A stretch of DNA of 56,917 bases from JACRLI01 sp035542815 (GCA_035542815.1 DATKKS010000005.1:1-56917); one strand, 5' to 3'. Positions 25,729-34,894 are shown, counted from the first letter of the stretch. Made by a program: numbers and translations. Notes: a model not told the origin generated them from the sequence alone.

Positions 25729-26831
25729 GAACGTCTTGTGTCCGCCCCATCCTCGCCCTCGCGCTGCCGGCGGCGCTCGCCCTCGCGGGCTGCGCGCGGG
25801 GCGGCTCCGAGCCCGCCCCGGACGCCGCGCCGGCGGTGGTCGCCACGTTCCGCGCCGGCGGCGGCGCGGCGGCCGGCGAGCTGGTGCTGCCCGGGCGGGT
25901 CAAGGCGGCCCAGGAGGTGACCGTCTCCGCGAGCCTGGCCGCCCGCCTCACCGAACTCCCGCTGCGCGAAGGCCAGAGCTTCCGGCAGGGCGAGGTGCTC
26001 GCGCGCTTCGGCGCCGAGGAGACGCGCCGCGCGCTGGAGGCGGCCCGCTCGGGCCTGGCGGCCGCGGCGCTGCGGCGCGACCAGGCGCGGCTGCAGGAGG
26101 CCCGGCTGGACTCGCTGTACGGGGCCCGGGTGGCCGCGCTGCGGGAGCTGGAAGGGGCGCAGCTGGAGCGGCGCGCCGCGGAGGCCGCCTACTCGCAGGC
26201 GCGCGCCGCGGCCGAGGAACTGGGCGCCGGGGCGGCGGTGGTCGCCCCGTTCGACGGCGTGGTGGTGCGCCGGCGGGTGGACCCCGGCGCCAACCTGGGG
26301 CCGGGGCAGCCCCTCCTGGACATCCGCTCGGCGGCCCCCGGCGACATCGAGGTCGCCATCCCGGAGGCCCAGGTGGCCGAGGCGCAAGCCGGGGCGGCGG
26401 CGTTCCAGGTCGGGGACGGCCGGTGGCGGCCGGCCCGCCTGGCGCGCCTGGAAGGAATGATCGACTTCGCCAGCCGCACCCGCACCGCGCACCTGGTGCC
26501 GGCCCGCGGGGCGGCGCTGCCGGAGCCCGGGGCCTACGTCCGGGTGCGCTTCGAGCCGCCGGCGGCGGCCCGCGCGGCGGCCGGGGCGCCGCCGGCCAGC
26601 GCCGCCGGCGCCCCCGGGCCGCTCACCGTGCCGACCGCCAGCCTGGTGCGCCGCGGCGAGCTGGCCGGGGTGTACGTGGTGCGCGACGGCCGCGCCGAGC
26701 TGCGCTGGCTGCGGCTCGGGCGGCAGGAAGGGGCGGAGGTGGAGGTGCTGGCGGGGCTGTGGCCGGGCGAGGCGGTGGTGGCCGACCCCCAGGGCCTCTC
26801 CGACGGCCGCGCGGTCAAGGTGAGCCGATGA
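25725..26831 (+). CDS. RND efflux periplasmic adaptor (membrane fusion protein)
   Basis: This 368-residue lipoprotein has lipobox LAGC and links the RND pump to TolC. It shows the half-lipoyl segments (PGRVKAAQEVTVSASLAARL and VVAPFDGVVVRRRVDPGANLGPGQPL), an Ala/Arg-rich coiled-coil hairpin between them (~100-160), and the beta-barrel and membrane-proximal domains ending LWPGEAVVADPQGLSDGRAVKV. Both ends overlap neighbouring genes by 4 nt (ATGA). The alternative upstream frame is a shadow of the tolC gene. Confidence 0.93.
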   Translation: MRTSCVRPILALALPAALALAGCARGGSEPAPDAAPAVVATFRAGGGAAAGELVLPGRVKAAQEVTVSASLAARLTELPLREGQSFRQGEVLARFGAEETRRALEAARSGLAAAALRRDQARLQEARLDSLYGARVAALRELEGAQLERRAAEAAYSQARAAAEELGAGAAVVAPFDGVVVRRRVDPGANLGPGQPLLDIRSAAPGDIEVAIPEAQVAEAQAGAAAFQVGDGRWRPARLARLEGMIDFASRTRTAHLVPARGAALPEPGAYVRVRFEPPAAARAAAGAPPASAAGAPGPLTVPTASLVRRGELAGVYVVRDGRAELRWLRLGRQEGAEVEVLAGLWPGEAVVADPQGLSDGRAVKVSR

Positions 26832-29800
26832 CCTCGAAGGTGCGCTCGGTGGGATTCGCCGGCCGCGTCGCCGGGCTGTTCCTGCACTCCAAGCTCACCC
26901 CGCTGATCGTGCTGGCCTCGGTGCTCCTCGGCCTGCTGGCGCTGGTGCGCCTGCCGCGCGAGGAGGAGCCGCAGATCCAGGTGCCGATGGTGGACGTGCA
27001 GCTCGCCTGGCCGGGCGCCCCGGCCGGGCAGGTGGAGCGGCAGCTCACCACGCCCGTGGAGCGCCGGCTGTGGCAGATCCCGGGCCTCGAGTACCTCTAC
27101 TCCACCTCCACCGACGACGGCGCGCTGCTCATCCTGCGCTTCCGGGTGGGTTCCAGCCCCGACCCGGCGCTGGTGCGGGTGCGCACCCGGCTGGACGAGG
27201 CGGCCGGCGAGCTGCCGCCGGGCGCCATGGTGCGCTCGGTGGCGCCGCGCTCCATCGACGACGTCCCGGTGCTGGGGGTGACCCTGTGGAGCCCCACCCG
27301 GCCGGACCTGGACCAGAACGACCTGCGCCGGGTGGCCTCCGAGCTGGCGGCGGAACTGCGCAAGGCAACCGGGGTGGCCCGGGTGCGCGTCCTGGGCGGC
27401 GAGCCGCGTGAGTTGCGCATCCAGCCCGACCCCGGGCGGATGGCGGCGGCGGGGCTCACCGTGGGCGAGCTGATGGGCGCGCTGGCGGGCTCGGGGGTGT
27501 CGTTCCCGGCCGGCGCGACGGAGCAGGGCGGGGTGGTGCGGACGCTGCGGGCCGAGTCGCCGTTCGAGGACGCGGACCAGGTGCGGGCCCTGGCGGTGGC
27601 CGCGCGCGACGGGCGGCCGGTGCGGCTGTCCGAGGTGGCGGCCGTGACCGACGGCCCCGGCGAGCGCACCCAGTACGTGTTCTTCTCCGACGCCCACGGC
27701 GAGCGCCATCCGGCGGTGACCCTGGAGGTGACCAAGCGCCCGGGGGTGAACGCCACCGAGCTGGTGGGGGCGCTCCACCGCCGGATCGCGGAGCTGCGCC
27801 CGGTGCTGCTGGGCCGGGACATCCAGGCCACCACCACCCGCGACTACGGGGAGACCGCCAAGGTCAAGTCCGACGACCTCATGTTCCACCTGCTGCTGGC
27901 CACCTTCTCGGTGATCCTGCTCATCGCGCTGGTGCTGGGGCGGCGCGAGTCGGTGGTGGTCGCGGTGGCCATCCCGGTCACCCTGGCGCTGACCCTGTTC
28001 CTGTACCTGTTCCTGGGCTACACGCTCAACCGGGTGACCCTGTTCGCGCTGATCTTCTCCATCGGCATCCTGGTGGACGACGCCATCGTGGTGGTGGAGA
28101 ACATCGCCCGGCACTTCCAGATGCGGGACAGCCGGCCGGTGGACGTGCGGGTGGTGGAAGCGGTGGACGAGGTGGGCAACCCGACGGTGCTGGCCACCTT
28201 CGCGGTGATCGCCGCGATCCTGCCGCTGACCGCGGTGGGCGGGCTGATGGGCCCGTACATGAAGCCCATCCCCATCGGGGCCTCGCTGGCCATGCTGTTC
28301 TCGCTGGCGGTGGCGTTCATGGTCTCGCCGTGGTCGGCGCTCCGGGTGGTGCGGCCCCACGCCGCGGCCGGCCCGGCGGGGCCGGCGCCCGCCGAGGGGC
28401 GGCTGAGCCTCGCCTACCGCCGGGCCATGGGCCGGCTGCTGGACGACCGGCGGTGGCGGGCGGCCTTCTTCGGGAGCATGGCCGCGCTGATGCTGCTGTC
28501 GCTGGGCCTGCTGGCGGCGCGCCTGGTGACCGTGAAGATGCTGCCCTTCGACAACAAGAGCGAGTTCGAGGTGCTGCTGGACCTGCCGCCGGGCAGCCCG
28601 CTGGAGGCCACCCTGGCCGCCGCCAGCGAGGTGAGCGCGCGGCTCGCGCGCGAGCCCGAGGTGGAGCACGCGGTGATCTACGCCGGCCTGGGCGCGCCGG
28701 TCACGTTCAACGGCCTGGTGCGCCACTACGACTTCCGCTCCGACCCGCGCCTCGCCGAAGTGCAGGTGAGCCTGGTGCCCCCGGGCCGCCGCAGCCAGCA
28801 GAGCCACGCCATCGCCCGGCGGGTGCGCCCGGCGGTGGAGGCGATCGCGGCGCGCTACGGCGCGCGGGCCAAGGTGGTGGAAGTGCCGCCGGGCCCGCCG
28901 GTGCTCTCCACCCTGGTGGCCGAAGTGTACGGGCCCGACCTGGAGGGCCAGCGCCGGCTGGCCCACCGGGTCTACCAGGTGTTCCGCTCCACCCCCGGCG
29001 TGGTGGACGCCGACCTGCTGCTGGCCGAGGGGCAGCCCCGCTCGCGCCTGGTGGTGGACCGGGACCGCGCGGCGCTGGCGGGCGTGCCCGCGGCGGCGGT
29101 GGTGGACGTCACCTCGGCGCTGTTCGCCGGGCGCACCGTGGGCACGCTGCGGGCTCCGGCCGAGGCCGAGCCGGTGCCGGTCCGGGTGCGCCTGTCGCCC
29201 GCCGACCGGACCGACCTGGCGGCGCTGTCCGCGCTGCGCCTGGGGGCCGGCGGCGGCACGCCGCTCAGCGAGCTGGCCCACGCCGAGGCCGACAGCGCGC
29301 CGCCGGAGATCTACCACAAGAACCTGCACCGGGTGGTGTACGTGCTGGGGGACGTGGCCGGCCGCGAGGAGAGCCCGGTGTACGCCATCGCCGCGCTGCG
29401 GCCGGCCCTGGACCGGCTGCCCACGCCCGACGGCCGCCCGCTCCGCCAGCTGAGCACGCGGCTGCCGGACAGCGACGAGCACTACTCGGTCAAGTGGGAC
29501 GGCGAGTGGCACATCACCTACGAGGTGTTCCGGGACATGGGCGCGGCCTTCGCGGTGGTGCTGGTGCTGATCTACCTGCTCACGGTCGGCTGGTTCCGGT
29601 CCTTCACCACGCCGCTCGCGATCATGCTGCCCATCCCCCTCAGCCTGGTCGGGATCCTGCCGGCGCACGCGCTGGCGGGGGCCTTTTTCACCGCCACCTC
29701 CATGATCGGGTTCATCGCCGGAGCCGGCATCACGGTGCGCAACTCGGTGATCCTGGTGGACTTCATCGAGCTGCGGCGGGCCCAGGGCCTGCCGCTGCGC

Positions 29801-30025
29801 CAGGCAGTGATCGACGCCGGGGCGGTGCGCTTCCGGCCGATGGTGCTGACCGCCGCGGCGGTGGCCGTGGGCGGCGCGGTGATCCTGTTCGACCCCATCT
29901 TCCAGGGCCTCGCGGTGGCGCTGATCGGCGGAGAGGTGGCCGCCACGGTGATCTCGCCGGTGGCGGTCCCGACGCTCTACTACCTGCTCCGCCGCCGCGG
30001 GGAGCGGCAGGAGGGGACGGCATGA
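26828..30025 (+). CDS. RND-family efflux pump, inner-membrane permease
   Basis: This 1065-residue proton-driven transporter has the AcrB-like plan of two halves, each with a TM bundle and a large periplasmic loop. TM1 follows residue 22; the proton-relay aspartates are Asp417 and Asp418 in SIGILVDDAIVVVENI. The second half ends with a GAGITVRNSVILVDFIELRR repeat motif and FEPIF-like helices. Substrate class is not obvious: neither the CusA methionine relay nor a clear drug pocket could be judged by eye. The PII-like and DUF2892 genes downstream recur with RND pumps of metal or hydrophobe type. It overlaps both neighbours by 4 nt. Confidence 0.94.
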   Translation: MTSKVRSVGFAGRVAGLFLHSKLTPLIVLASVLLGLLALVRLPREEEPQIQVPMVDVQLAWPGAPAGQVERQLTTPVERRLWQIPGLEYLYSTSTDDGALLILRFRVGSSPDPALVRVRTRLDEAAGELPPGAMVRSVAPRSIDDVPVLGVTLWSPTRPDLDQNDLRRVASELAAELRKATGVARVRVLGGEPRELRIQPDPGRMAAAGLTVGELMGALAGSGVSFPAGATEQGGVVRTLRAESPFEDADQVRALAVAARDGRPVRLSEVAAVTDGPGERTQYVFFSDAHGERHPAVTLEVTKRPGVNATELVGALHRRIAELRPVLLGRDIQATTTRDYGETAKVKSDDLMFHLLLATFSVILLIALVLGRRESVVVAVAIPVTLALTLFLYLFLGYTLNRVTLFALIFSIGILVDDAIVVVENIARHFQMRDSRPVDVRVVEAVDEVGNPTVLATFAVIAAILPLTAVGGLMGPYMKPIPIGASLAMLFSLAVAFMVSPWSALRVVRPHAAAGPAGPAPAEGRLSLAYRRAMGRLLDDRRWRAAFFGSMAALMLLSLGLLAARLVTVKMLPFDNKSEFEVLLDLPPGSPLEATLAAASEVSARLAREPEVEHAVIYAGLGAPVTFNGLVRHYDFRSDPRLAEVQVSLVPPGRRSQQSHAIARRVRPAVEAIAARYGARAKVVEVPPGPPVLSTLVAEVYGPDLEGQRRLAHRVYQVFRSTPGVVDADLLLAEGQPRSRLVVDRDRAALAGVPAAAVVDVTSALFAGRTVGTLRAPAEAEPVPVRVRLSPADRTDLAALSALRLGAGGGTPLSELAHAEADSAPPEIYHKNLHRVVYVLGDVAGREESPVYAIAALRPALDRLPTPDGRPLRQLSTRLPDSDEHYSVKWDGEWHITYEVFRDMGAAFAVVLVLIYLLTVGWFRSFTTPLAIMLPIPLSLVGILPAHALAGAFFTATSMIGFIAGAGITVRNSVILVDFIELRRAQGLPLRQAVIDAGAVRFRPMVLTAAAVAVGGAVILFDPIFQGLAVALIGGEVAATVISPVAVPTLYYLLRRRGERQEGTA

Positions 30026-30309
30026 AGCTGCTGCTGGTGATGGCCGACGCGGCCCGCCTGGACCGGCTGCGGGAGAAGCTGGTGGAGCTGGGGGCGCCCG
30101 GCTACAGCGTCCTGCCCGTGGTGGAGGGCTCCGGGCGGACCGGGGTTCACCGCGCCGACCGGGTCCACCCGGGCGCGCTGGCGGCGGTGATCGTGGTGGC
30201 CGAAGACGCCCAGGCCGACACGCTGTTCGAGGGCCTGGACCAATGCCGCCGGGAATGCGGGGACACCGTGACCCGGATCTTCGTCCTGCCGGTGGAGCGG
30301 CAGGGGTGA
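30022..30309 (+). CDS. PII-like small protein (DUF3240-type) linked to the RND pump
   Basis: This 95-residue soluble protein starts MKLLLVMADAARLDRLREKLVELGAPGYSVLPVVEG, the beta-alpha-beta opening of PII-like signal proteins, and ends TRIFVLPVERQ. It resembles the DUF3240 group found next to RND pumps, which has no T-loop for GlnB-type ligands. Its start overlaps the RND stop by 4 nt, so it is made together with the pump and probably senses or regulates it, perhaps through a small ligand. The family assignment is from memory of the pattern. Confidence 0.75.
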   Translation: MKLLLVMADAARLDRLREKLVELGAPGYSVLPVVEGSGRTGVHRADRVHPGALAAVIVVAEDAQADTLFEGLDQCRRECGDTVTRIFVLPVERQG

Positions 30310-30325
30310 GCAGGAGGATCTCTCG

Positions 30326-30517
30326 ATGACGATCAACGCGGGACTGCGGGCCGTGGCCGGCCTGTTCGTGATGGCCTCGGTGGCGCTGGGCCACTGGGTG
30401 AACCCGTGGTTCTACGCCTTCACGGCGTTCGTGGGACTGAACCTCTTTCAGTCGGCGTTCAGCGGCTGGTGCCCGATGATGTGGCTGCTGGCGCGGGCGG
30501 GGCTCCGGGAGGACTAG
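30326..30517 (+). CDS. DUF2892-type two-helix membrane protein
   Basis: This 63-residue protein has two hydrophobic helices (residues ~8-24 and 28-46) and the conserved opening MTINAGLRAVAGLFVMAS and the FSGWCPMMWLLARAGL ending, typical of the YgaP-type inner-membrane DUF2892 family. A CP pair is kept. GGAGG precedes the start. It is the last gene of the pump operon, 16 nt after the PII-like gene. Function is unknown; relatives often accompany sulfur or metal handling genes. Confidence 0.88.
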   Translation: MTINAGLRAVAGLFVMASVALGHWVNPWFYAFTAFVGLNLFQSAFSGWCPMMWLLARAGLRED

Positions 30518-30690
30518 GGCTCCCTCCGCTCCGCGGCGCCCAGCGCGGCTGCTCCGGCGGCCGGGGCTGGCGCGGGCGCTGCGCGCCGCCCGCCGCCGGG
30601 GCGGAACGGCTTCGCTCCCCCGGCCTGCGAGGTCGCGCGGCCGGTCCTTCTCGCCTGGCGCCCGCCCGTCCCCGGCCCGCGGGTTCGTGG

Positions 30691-30703
30691 TACCATCCCG
30701 GCG
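30691..30703 (+). promoter_or_regulatory. Candidate -10 of a leaderless transcript for the sigma-54 activator gene
   Basis: TACCAT at 30691-30696 is followed by 7 nt and then the ATG at 30704, and no Shine-Dalgarno sequence is present. No convincing -35 hexamer lies 17 nt upstream. It matches the pattern seen before thyX and pcp. Confidence 0.4.
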
Positions 30704-33700
30704 ATGGCCACGCCTGAGCCCTTGGATTCCACCTCCGGACTGCTGCTGCGCGCCGCCCAGGCGCTGTTCGGCGGCCACGAGCCGGCGGAGCTGCTGCACC
30801 GGTTCTTCGGCCTGGTCCGCCAGGCTGTGCCCTGCGACAGCCTGGAGCTGGCGGTGCTGCTGCCCTCCCGCCGGGCCGCCCGCCTGTTGCAGATCGGGCC
30901 GGAGGGGCTGCTGCCGGCGCCGCACGCCGCCCTGCCCCTCACCGGCACCTCGCTGGGCCACGTCCTGGCGGAGGCCTGCCCGTACCTCTCCGGCGACCTC
31001 GCCGCCGGCGAGCTGAGATTCCCGGACGAAGAGCTGTGCCGCAGCCGGGGCGTGGCGCGCGCCGCCCTGGTGCCGCTGGGCGCGCCCCACCGCTGGCTGG
31101 GCACGCTGCGGGCCTGCCGGTCCGCGCCGCAGCCGTTCAGCCCCTCCGAGGTGGCCCAGCTGGAGCGCCTGGCGGAGCCGTTCGCGCAGGCCCTGGAGCA
31201 CTCGCTCCAGAGCGAGCAGCTGCGGCGCGCCTCCGCGCGCCAGCGGGCCCTGCTGGACCTGGCCGCGGTGGCCTCGCAGGCCCGCGACCTGGAGGTGGCC
31301 TTCGAGGCGGTGTGCGACACGCTGGGCCACGTGATGTCGCTGGACCGCGCGGCGCTGTACGAGATCCGCGGCGACGAGGCCCATGTCGCCGCGGCGCGCG
31401 CCGCGCAGCCCGAGCTGGCCGAGCCGGTGCCGCCCTTCCCGTGGCGCGGCTCGCACCTGGAGGGCGCGGTGGCCCGGCGCGAGCCGTACCTCTACCGGCT
31501 GGGGGACGTGCGGCTGCCTCATCTGGAATGGCTGGCGCGCCGGGGGCTGCAGTCCACGGTGGGCGCTCCGGTCCTCTCGGGCGGGGCGGTCTACGGGGTG
31601 CTCGCCGCGGCCTCCCGCGACCCCGACGCCTACTCCGCGGAAGAGCTGGAGCTGATCTCCCGAACCGGGATGCTGGTGGGGCTGGTGGTGGAGAACGCCT
31701 TCGAGCGGGAGGCCGCGGTGCGCGCCGCGGCGCGGGAGCGGCAGCTGCAGGATCTGCAGGATTCGCTGAGCGGCCTGCTGGACGTCCAGGAGATCTGCGA
31801 CGCCCTGCTCGCGGGGCTGCACCGGCTGTGCGCGTTCGAGTGGGCGGCGGCGTACGAGGTGCGCAACGAGCGCCTGGAGCTGCTGGCGACGGATGCCCCG
31901 CCCGAGGCCCACGAGTACCTGTCGCGCTCCGCCCGCGTGGCGGAGCTGTCCTACGCGGACCTGCTGCGCGCCGGACGCCCGTTGCGCCGCGAGCGCGGCC
32001 AGCCGGGGGCCGAGCAGGGCTGGTCCATCCGGCACGGCTACGGCGCCAGCCTGACCCTGCCGGTGGTGGTCCGGGGCCAGGCGACCGGGGTGCTGGGCCT
32101 GACCGCCAGCAGCTCCGAGGGCTTCGCGCCGGAGGAGGTCGAGCTGCTGCTGCGCGCCGCCCGCCAGTTCGGCCTGGCGCTGCAGAGCGCCCGGGCCTTC
32201 GCCGAGGTGCAGCGCCTGGCGCAGCGCGAGCGCGACCTGCTGGAGATCACCAACGCCCTCACTTCCTACCACGACGCCCGGGACGTGTATCCGGCCATGA
32301 TGCAGGCCTTGCAGCGGCTGGCCGACTTCGACAGCGGCACGGTGTTCTCGGTGGAGGGCGAGTGGCTCCGGCCGATCACCCCGGCGCCCCTGCCGGAGGA
32401 CGCCCCGGGCGCCTCCCCCGCGGTGCGGTGGCGCGACTCCGACGCGCGCGGGGCCATCGAGAGCCGCCGACCCACCCGGGCCGCCCTGGACGAGCCGGAC
32501 GGCGGGCCCGTCCGGCTGCTGCACGAGGCCGGCCTGCGCGCCGTGGCCCACGTCCCGGTGGTGGGCCGCGACCAGGTCCTGGCGGTGTTCGCGCTGGGCT
32601 CCCACAGCCCGAACGCGCTGACGCCGGCGGACCTGCACCTGGTGGCGCGGGCGGCGCAGCAGTTCGGGGTGGCGCTGGAGAACGCCCGCTCCCACGCCGA
32701 GAACATGCGCCTGGCCGAGCGCGAGCGGGACCTGCTGGAGCTGACCAACGCCATGACCCTGCACCGAGACCCGCAGGACATCCTCCAGGAGATGCTGCCG
32801 GCGCTGGGCCGCCTGGTGCGCTTCGACCGCTCGGACATGGTGGCGGTGTTCGAACTCGACCGCGAGGTGCTGCGCCCGGTGGCGGTGAACCTGAGCCAGG
32901 TGCGCGAGAGCGAGTTCTGGGGGCCGCACCGGTGGGCGGGCCTGCCGGTGGCGACGCTGCTGGCCACCGGCAGCTCCCGCCGCGTCGAGGTGGGCGCGCT
33001 GTGGGAGCCGGTCGCGGCGCGCCTGGCCGCGGCCGGCTTCCGGGTGGCGGCGCTGGTGCCGCTGGTGACCCACGGGGGCGCGGTGGGGATGTTCTGGCTG
33101 GCGTCGCGGCACCCCGACGCGTTTCCGCCCGCCGACATGGACACCCTCAAGCGGGTGGCGCAGCAGTTCGGCCTGGCGCTGGAGGCCGGCCGCGGGTACA
33201 TGGAGATCCAGCAGCGCGGCGAGAAGCTGGAGCTGGAGAACCGCTACCTCAAGGAGGAGCTGTCGGAGGTGGCCGGGTTCGAGGAGATCGTGGGCGTGGG
33301 CCCGGCGCTCGCGCAGGTGCGCGAGATGGTCCGCAAGGTGGCCCGCACCGACTCGGTGGTGCTCATCCGCGGGGAGAGCGGCACCGGCAAGGAGCTGGTG
33401 GCCGAGGCGGTGCACCGCCTGGGGGCGCGCGCGGAGCGACCGCTCATCAAGGTCAACTGCGCCGCGTTGCCCGAGAGCCTGATCAGCAGCGAGCTGTTCG
33501 GACACGAGAAGGGCGCGTTCACCGGGGCCTTCGCGCAGCGCCTGGGGCGGTTCGAGCTGGCCCGCGGCGGGACCATCTTCCTGGACGAGATCGGGGAGCT
33601 GTCGCTGGAGGTGCAGTCCAAGCTGCTCCGGGTGCTGCAGGAGGGCGAGTTCGAGCGGGTGGGCAGCAGCTCCACGCTGAAGACCGACGCCCGGGTGATG

Positions 33701-34267
33701 GCGGCCACCAACCGCGACCTGGAGGGGGCCGTCGCGGAGGGCCGGTTCCGCCAGGACCTGTTCTACCGGCTGAACGTGTTCCCGATTCACGTGCCGCCGC
33801 TGCGCCAGCGCCCCGAGGACATCCCGGTGCTGGCGTACTACTTCCTGCACCGGCACGCGCGCCGGATGAACAAGAACATCACCCGGCTGGCGCCGGACAG
33901 CGAGGCGCGCATGGTGGCCTACTCCTGGCCCGGCAACATCCGCGAACTCCAGAACGTGATCGAGCGCGCGGTGATCCTGTGTGACGGCGAGGAGCTGCGC
34001 GTGGACCCGGCGCTGCTCACCCCCGGGCCGGCCCGCAACGGAGTCGCGGCCCCCAGCCCGGCGGCGGCCCAGGCCCCCGCGCCCGAGGCGGAGGAGCCGG
34101 GCAGCCTGCTGGAGGCCGAGCGGCGCCACATCCTGGCGGCGCTGCGGCGGGCCGGGGGCCGGATCGCCGGCCCGAGCGGGGCGGCCGCCCTGCTGGGGCT
34201 CAAGCGGACCACGCTCAACTCCAAGATCAAGAAGCTCGGAATCTCCCGATTCGACTACCTCCAGTAA
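30704..34267 (+). CDS. Sigma-54-dependent transcriptional activator with five N-terminal GAF domains
   Basis: This 1187-residue regulator has five consecutive GAF-like sensory units at about 12-165, 180-335, 345-500, 511-665 and 677-830, each opened by a similar helix (LLELTNAMTLHRDP, LLEITNALTSYHDA and so on). A short coiled coil leads to an AAA+ domain (~858-1090) with Walker A GESGTGKE, the sigma-54-contacting GAFTGA loop (GHEKGAFTGA), Walker B FLDE and an arginine-finger region. A Fis-type helix-turn-helix ends the protein (~1135-1187). It should open sigma-54 promoters on sensing a small ligand; the ligand is not predictable. The start at 30704 has no ribosome-binding site. Confidence 0.95.
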   Translation: MATPEPLDSTSGLLLRAAQALFGGHEPAELLHRFFGLVRQAVPCDSLELAVLLPSRRAARLLQIGPEGLLPAPHAALPLTGTSLGHVLAEACPYLSGDLAAGELRFPDEELCRSRGVARAALVPLGAPHRWLGTLRACRSAPQPFSPSEVAQLERLAEPFAQALEHSLQSEQLRRASARQRALLDLAAVASQARDLEVAFEAVCDTLGHVMSLDRAALYEIRGDEAHVAAARAAQPELAEPVPPFPWRGSHLEGAVARREPYLYRLGDVRLPHLEWLARRGLQSTVGAPVLSGGAVYGVLAAASRDPDAYSAEELELISRTGMLVGLVVENAFEREAAVRAAARERQLQDLQDSLSGLLDVQEICDALLAGLHRLCAFEWAAAYEVRNERLELLATDAPPEAHEYLSRSARVAELSYADLLRAGRPLRRERGQPGAEQGWSIRHGYGASLTLPVVVRGQATGVLGLTASSSEGFAPEEVELLLRAARQFGLALQSARAFAEVQRLAQRERDLLEITNALTSYHDARDVYPAMMQALQRLADFDSGTVFSVEGEWLRPITPAPLPEDAPGASPAVRWRDSDARGAIESRRPTRAALDEPDGGPVRLLHEAGLRAVAHVPVVGRDQVLAVFALGSHSPNALTPADLHLVARAAQQFGVALENARSHAENMRLAERERDLLELTNAMTLHRDPQDILQEMLPALGRLVRFDRSDMVAVFELDREVLRPVAVNLSQVRESEFWGPHRWAGLPVATLLATGSSRRVEVGALWEPVAARLAAAGFRVAALVPLVTHGGAVGMFWLASRHPDAFPPADMDTLKRVAQQFGLALEAGRGYMEIQQRGEKLELENRYLKEELSEVAGFEEIVGVGPALAQVREMVRKVARTDSVVLIRGESGTGKELVAEAVHRLGARAERPLIKVNCAALPESLISSELFGHEKGAFTGAFAQRLGRFELARGGTIFLDEIGELSLEVQSKLLRVLQEGEFERVGSSSTLKTDARVMAATNRDLEGAVAEGRFRQDLFYRLNVFPIHVPPLRQRPEDIPVLAYYFLHRHARRMNKNITRLAPDSEARMVAYSWPGNIRELQNVIERAVILCDGEELRVDPALLTPGPARNGVAAPSPAAAQAPAPEAEEPGSLLEAERRHILAALRRAGGRIAGPSGAAALLGLKRTTLNSKIKKLGISRFDYLQ

Positions 34268-34295
34268 TGACGAAATAAGGTCTGATACGGACTCG

Positions 34296-34315
34296 ATTTC
34301 GCCATATGGCGAAAT
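34296..34315. promoter_or_regulatory. Perfect 20-bp palindrome between the activator and the STAS-like gene
   Basis: ATTTCGCCATATGGCGAAAT is its own exact reverse complement, in an A+T-rich patch that contrasts with the surroundings. A further CGAAATA half-site occurs at 34271-34277. There is no loop and no T-tract, so a protein-binding site is more likely than a terminator. The regulator is unknown. Confidence 0.6.
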
Positions 34316-34472
34316 AGAGACTCACAAACGATTCTGGAAACCCCCTCCCCGAGCCCACAACAGAGTTTTAATTTGCTGCAATACAATCAATTAGGGTTGA
34401 GTCCCGGCCTTCCTCCGAACCTGGTACGTTCCATGCGATCCCCAATTCAGGTAACGAAACGGAGGCTGCGCC

Positions 34473-34766
34473 ATGATCCGCATCTCCAGATTGCCCGCCA
34501 ACGGCATCGTGACCTTCAAGGTCGAGGGGCGGGCGCTGGGTTCCTTCGGCGAGGAACTGCGCAAGTTCGTCGGCGACACGCTGGCGAAGGAGAAGCAGGT
34601 GTCGCTGGACCTGGAAGGGCTGCTGTCCATCGACCAGCCCACCCTGGAGTTCCTGGCGGAGAAGCGCAGCTCGGTGCTGATTTCGAAGGCTCCCCGGTAC
34701 ATGGACCGGTTGTTGGGCAGCGTTCCCAACGGCCGCCCGGCGCGGCTCGAGCCGCAGGAGGGTTGA
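34473..34766 (+). CDS. Small STAS-like protein lacking the phosphorylatable serine
   Basis: This 97-residue protein starts behind GGAGG. The pattern GIVTFKVEGRALGSFGEELRKF...VSLDLEGLLSIDQPTLEFLAEKR follows the STAS (anti-anti-sigma) fold, but the usual IDSSG is IDQPT, so the phosphorylated serine is absent. It could be a structural or non-phosphorylated STAS protein, or a distant homologue. A SpoIIE-type phosphatase is encoded 1.6 kb downstream on the other strand. The gene is preceded by a 205-bp A+T-richer region containing a perfect palindrome and followed by a hairpin-rich non-coding region. Confidence 0.7.
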   Translation: MIRISRLPANGIVTFKVEGRALGSFGEELRKFVGDTLAKEKQVSLDLEGLLSIDQPTLEFLAEKRSSVLISKAPRYMDRLLGSVPNGRPARLEPQEG

Positions 34767-34783
34767 GCCTCAGCAGATTGACT

Positions 34784-34882
34784 GTGCTGCACAAGCCGGC
34801 GGCGGCCGCTGAAGCGTGCGTCGCAGAGGCGGGGGCGCTCAAGGCGCGCGTGGAATCGAGCTGACCGCCGGCTGTGCAGCAC
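34784..34882. repeat. Long inverted repeat, 18-bp arms with a 62-nt interior
   Basis: The left arm 34784-34802 (begins GTGCTGCACAAGCC) and right arm 34865-34882 (ends CTGTGCAGCAC) are complementary over 18 bp with one inserted A. The interior holds GCGGGGGCG, nearly the loop of the two hairpins that follow. No target-site duplication was seen, so a mobile element is not supported. Confidence 0.75.
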
Positions 34883-34894
34883 GGATGGGCCTTA

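Noticed and set aside
26534..34129. 2531-codon open frame on the minus strand
   Set aside because: It lies antisense to the RND pump and sigma-54 activator genes, and its translation is His/Arg/Gly/Pro/Gln-rich low complexity, an artefact of G+C codon bias.
34371..34387. Promoter with TACAAT upstream of the STAS-like gene
   Set aside because: No -35 hexamer at 16-18 nt; the A+T-rich context makes the box weak evidence.
34784..34882. Inverted repeat as a miniature transposon
   Set aside because: No target-site duplication or transposase remnant; better read as hairpin structure.
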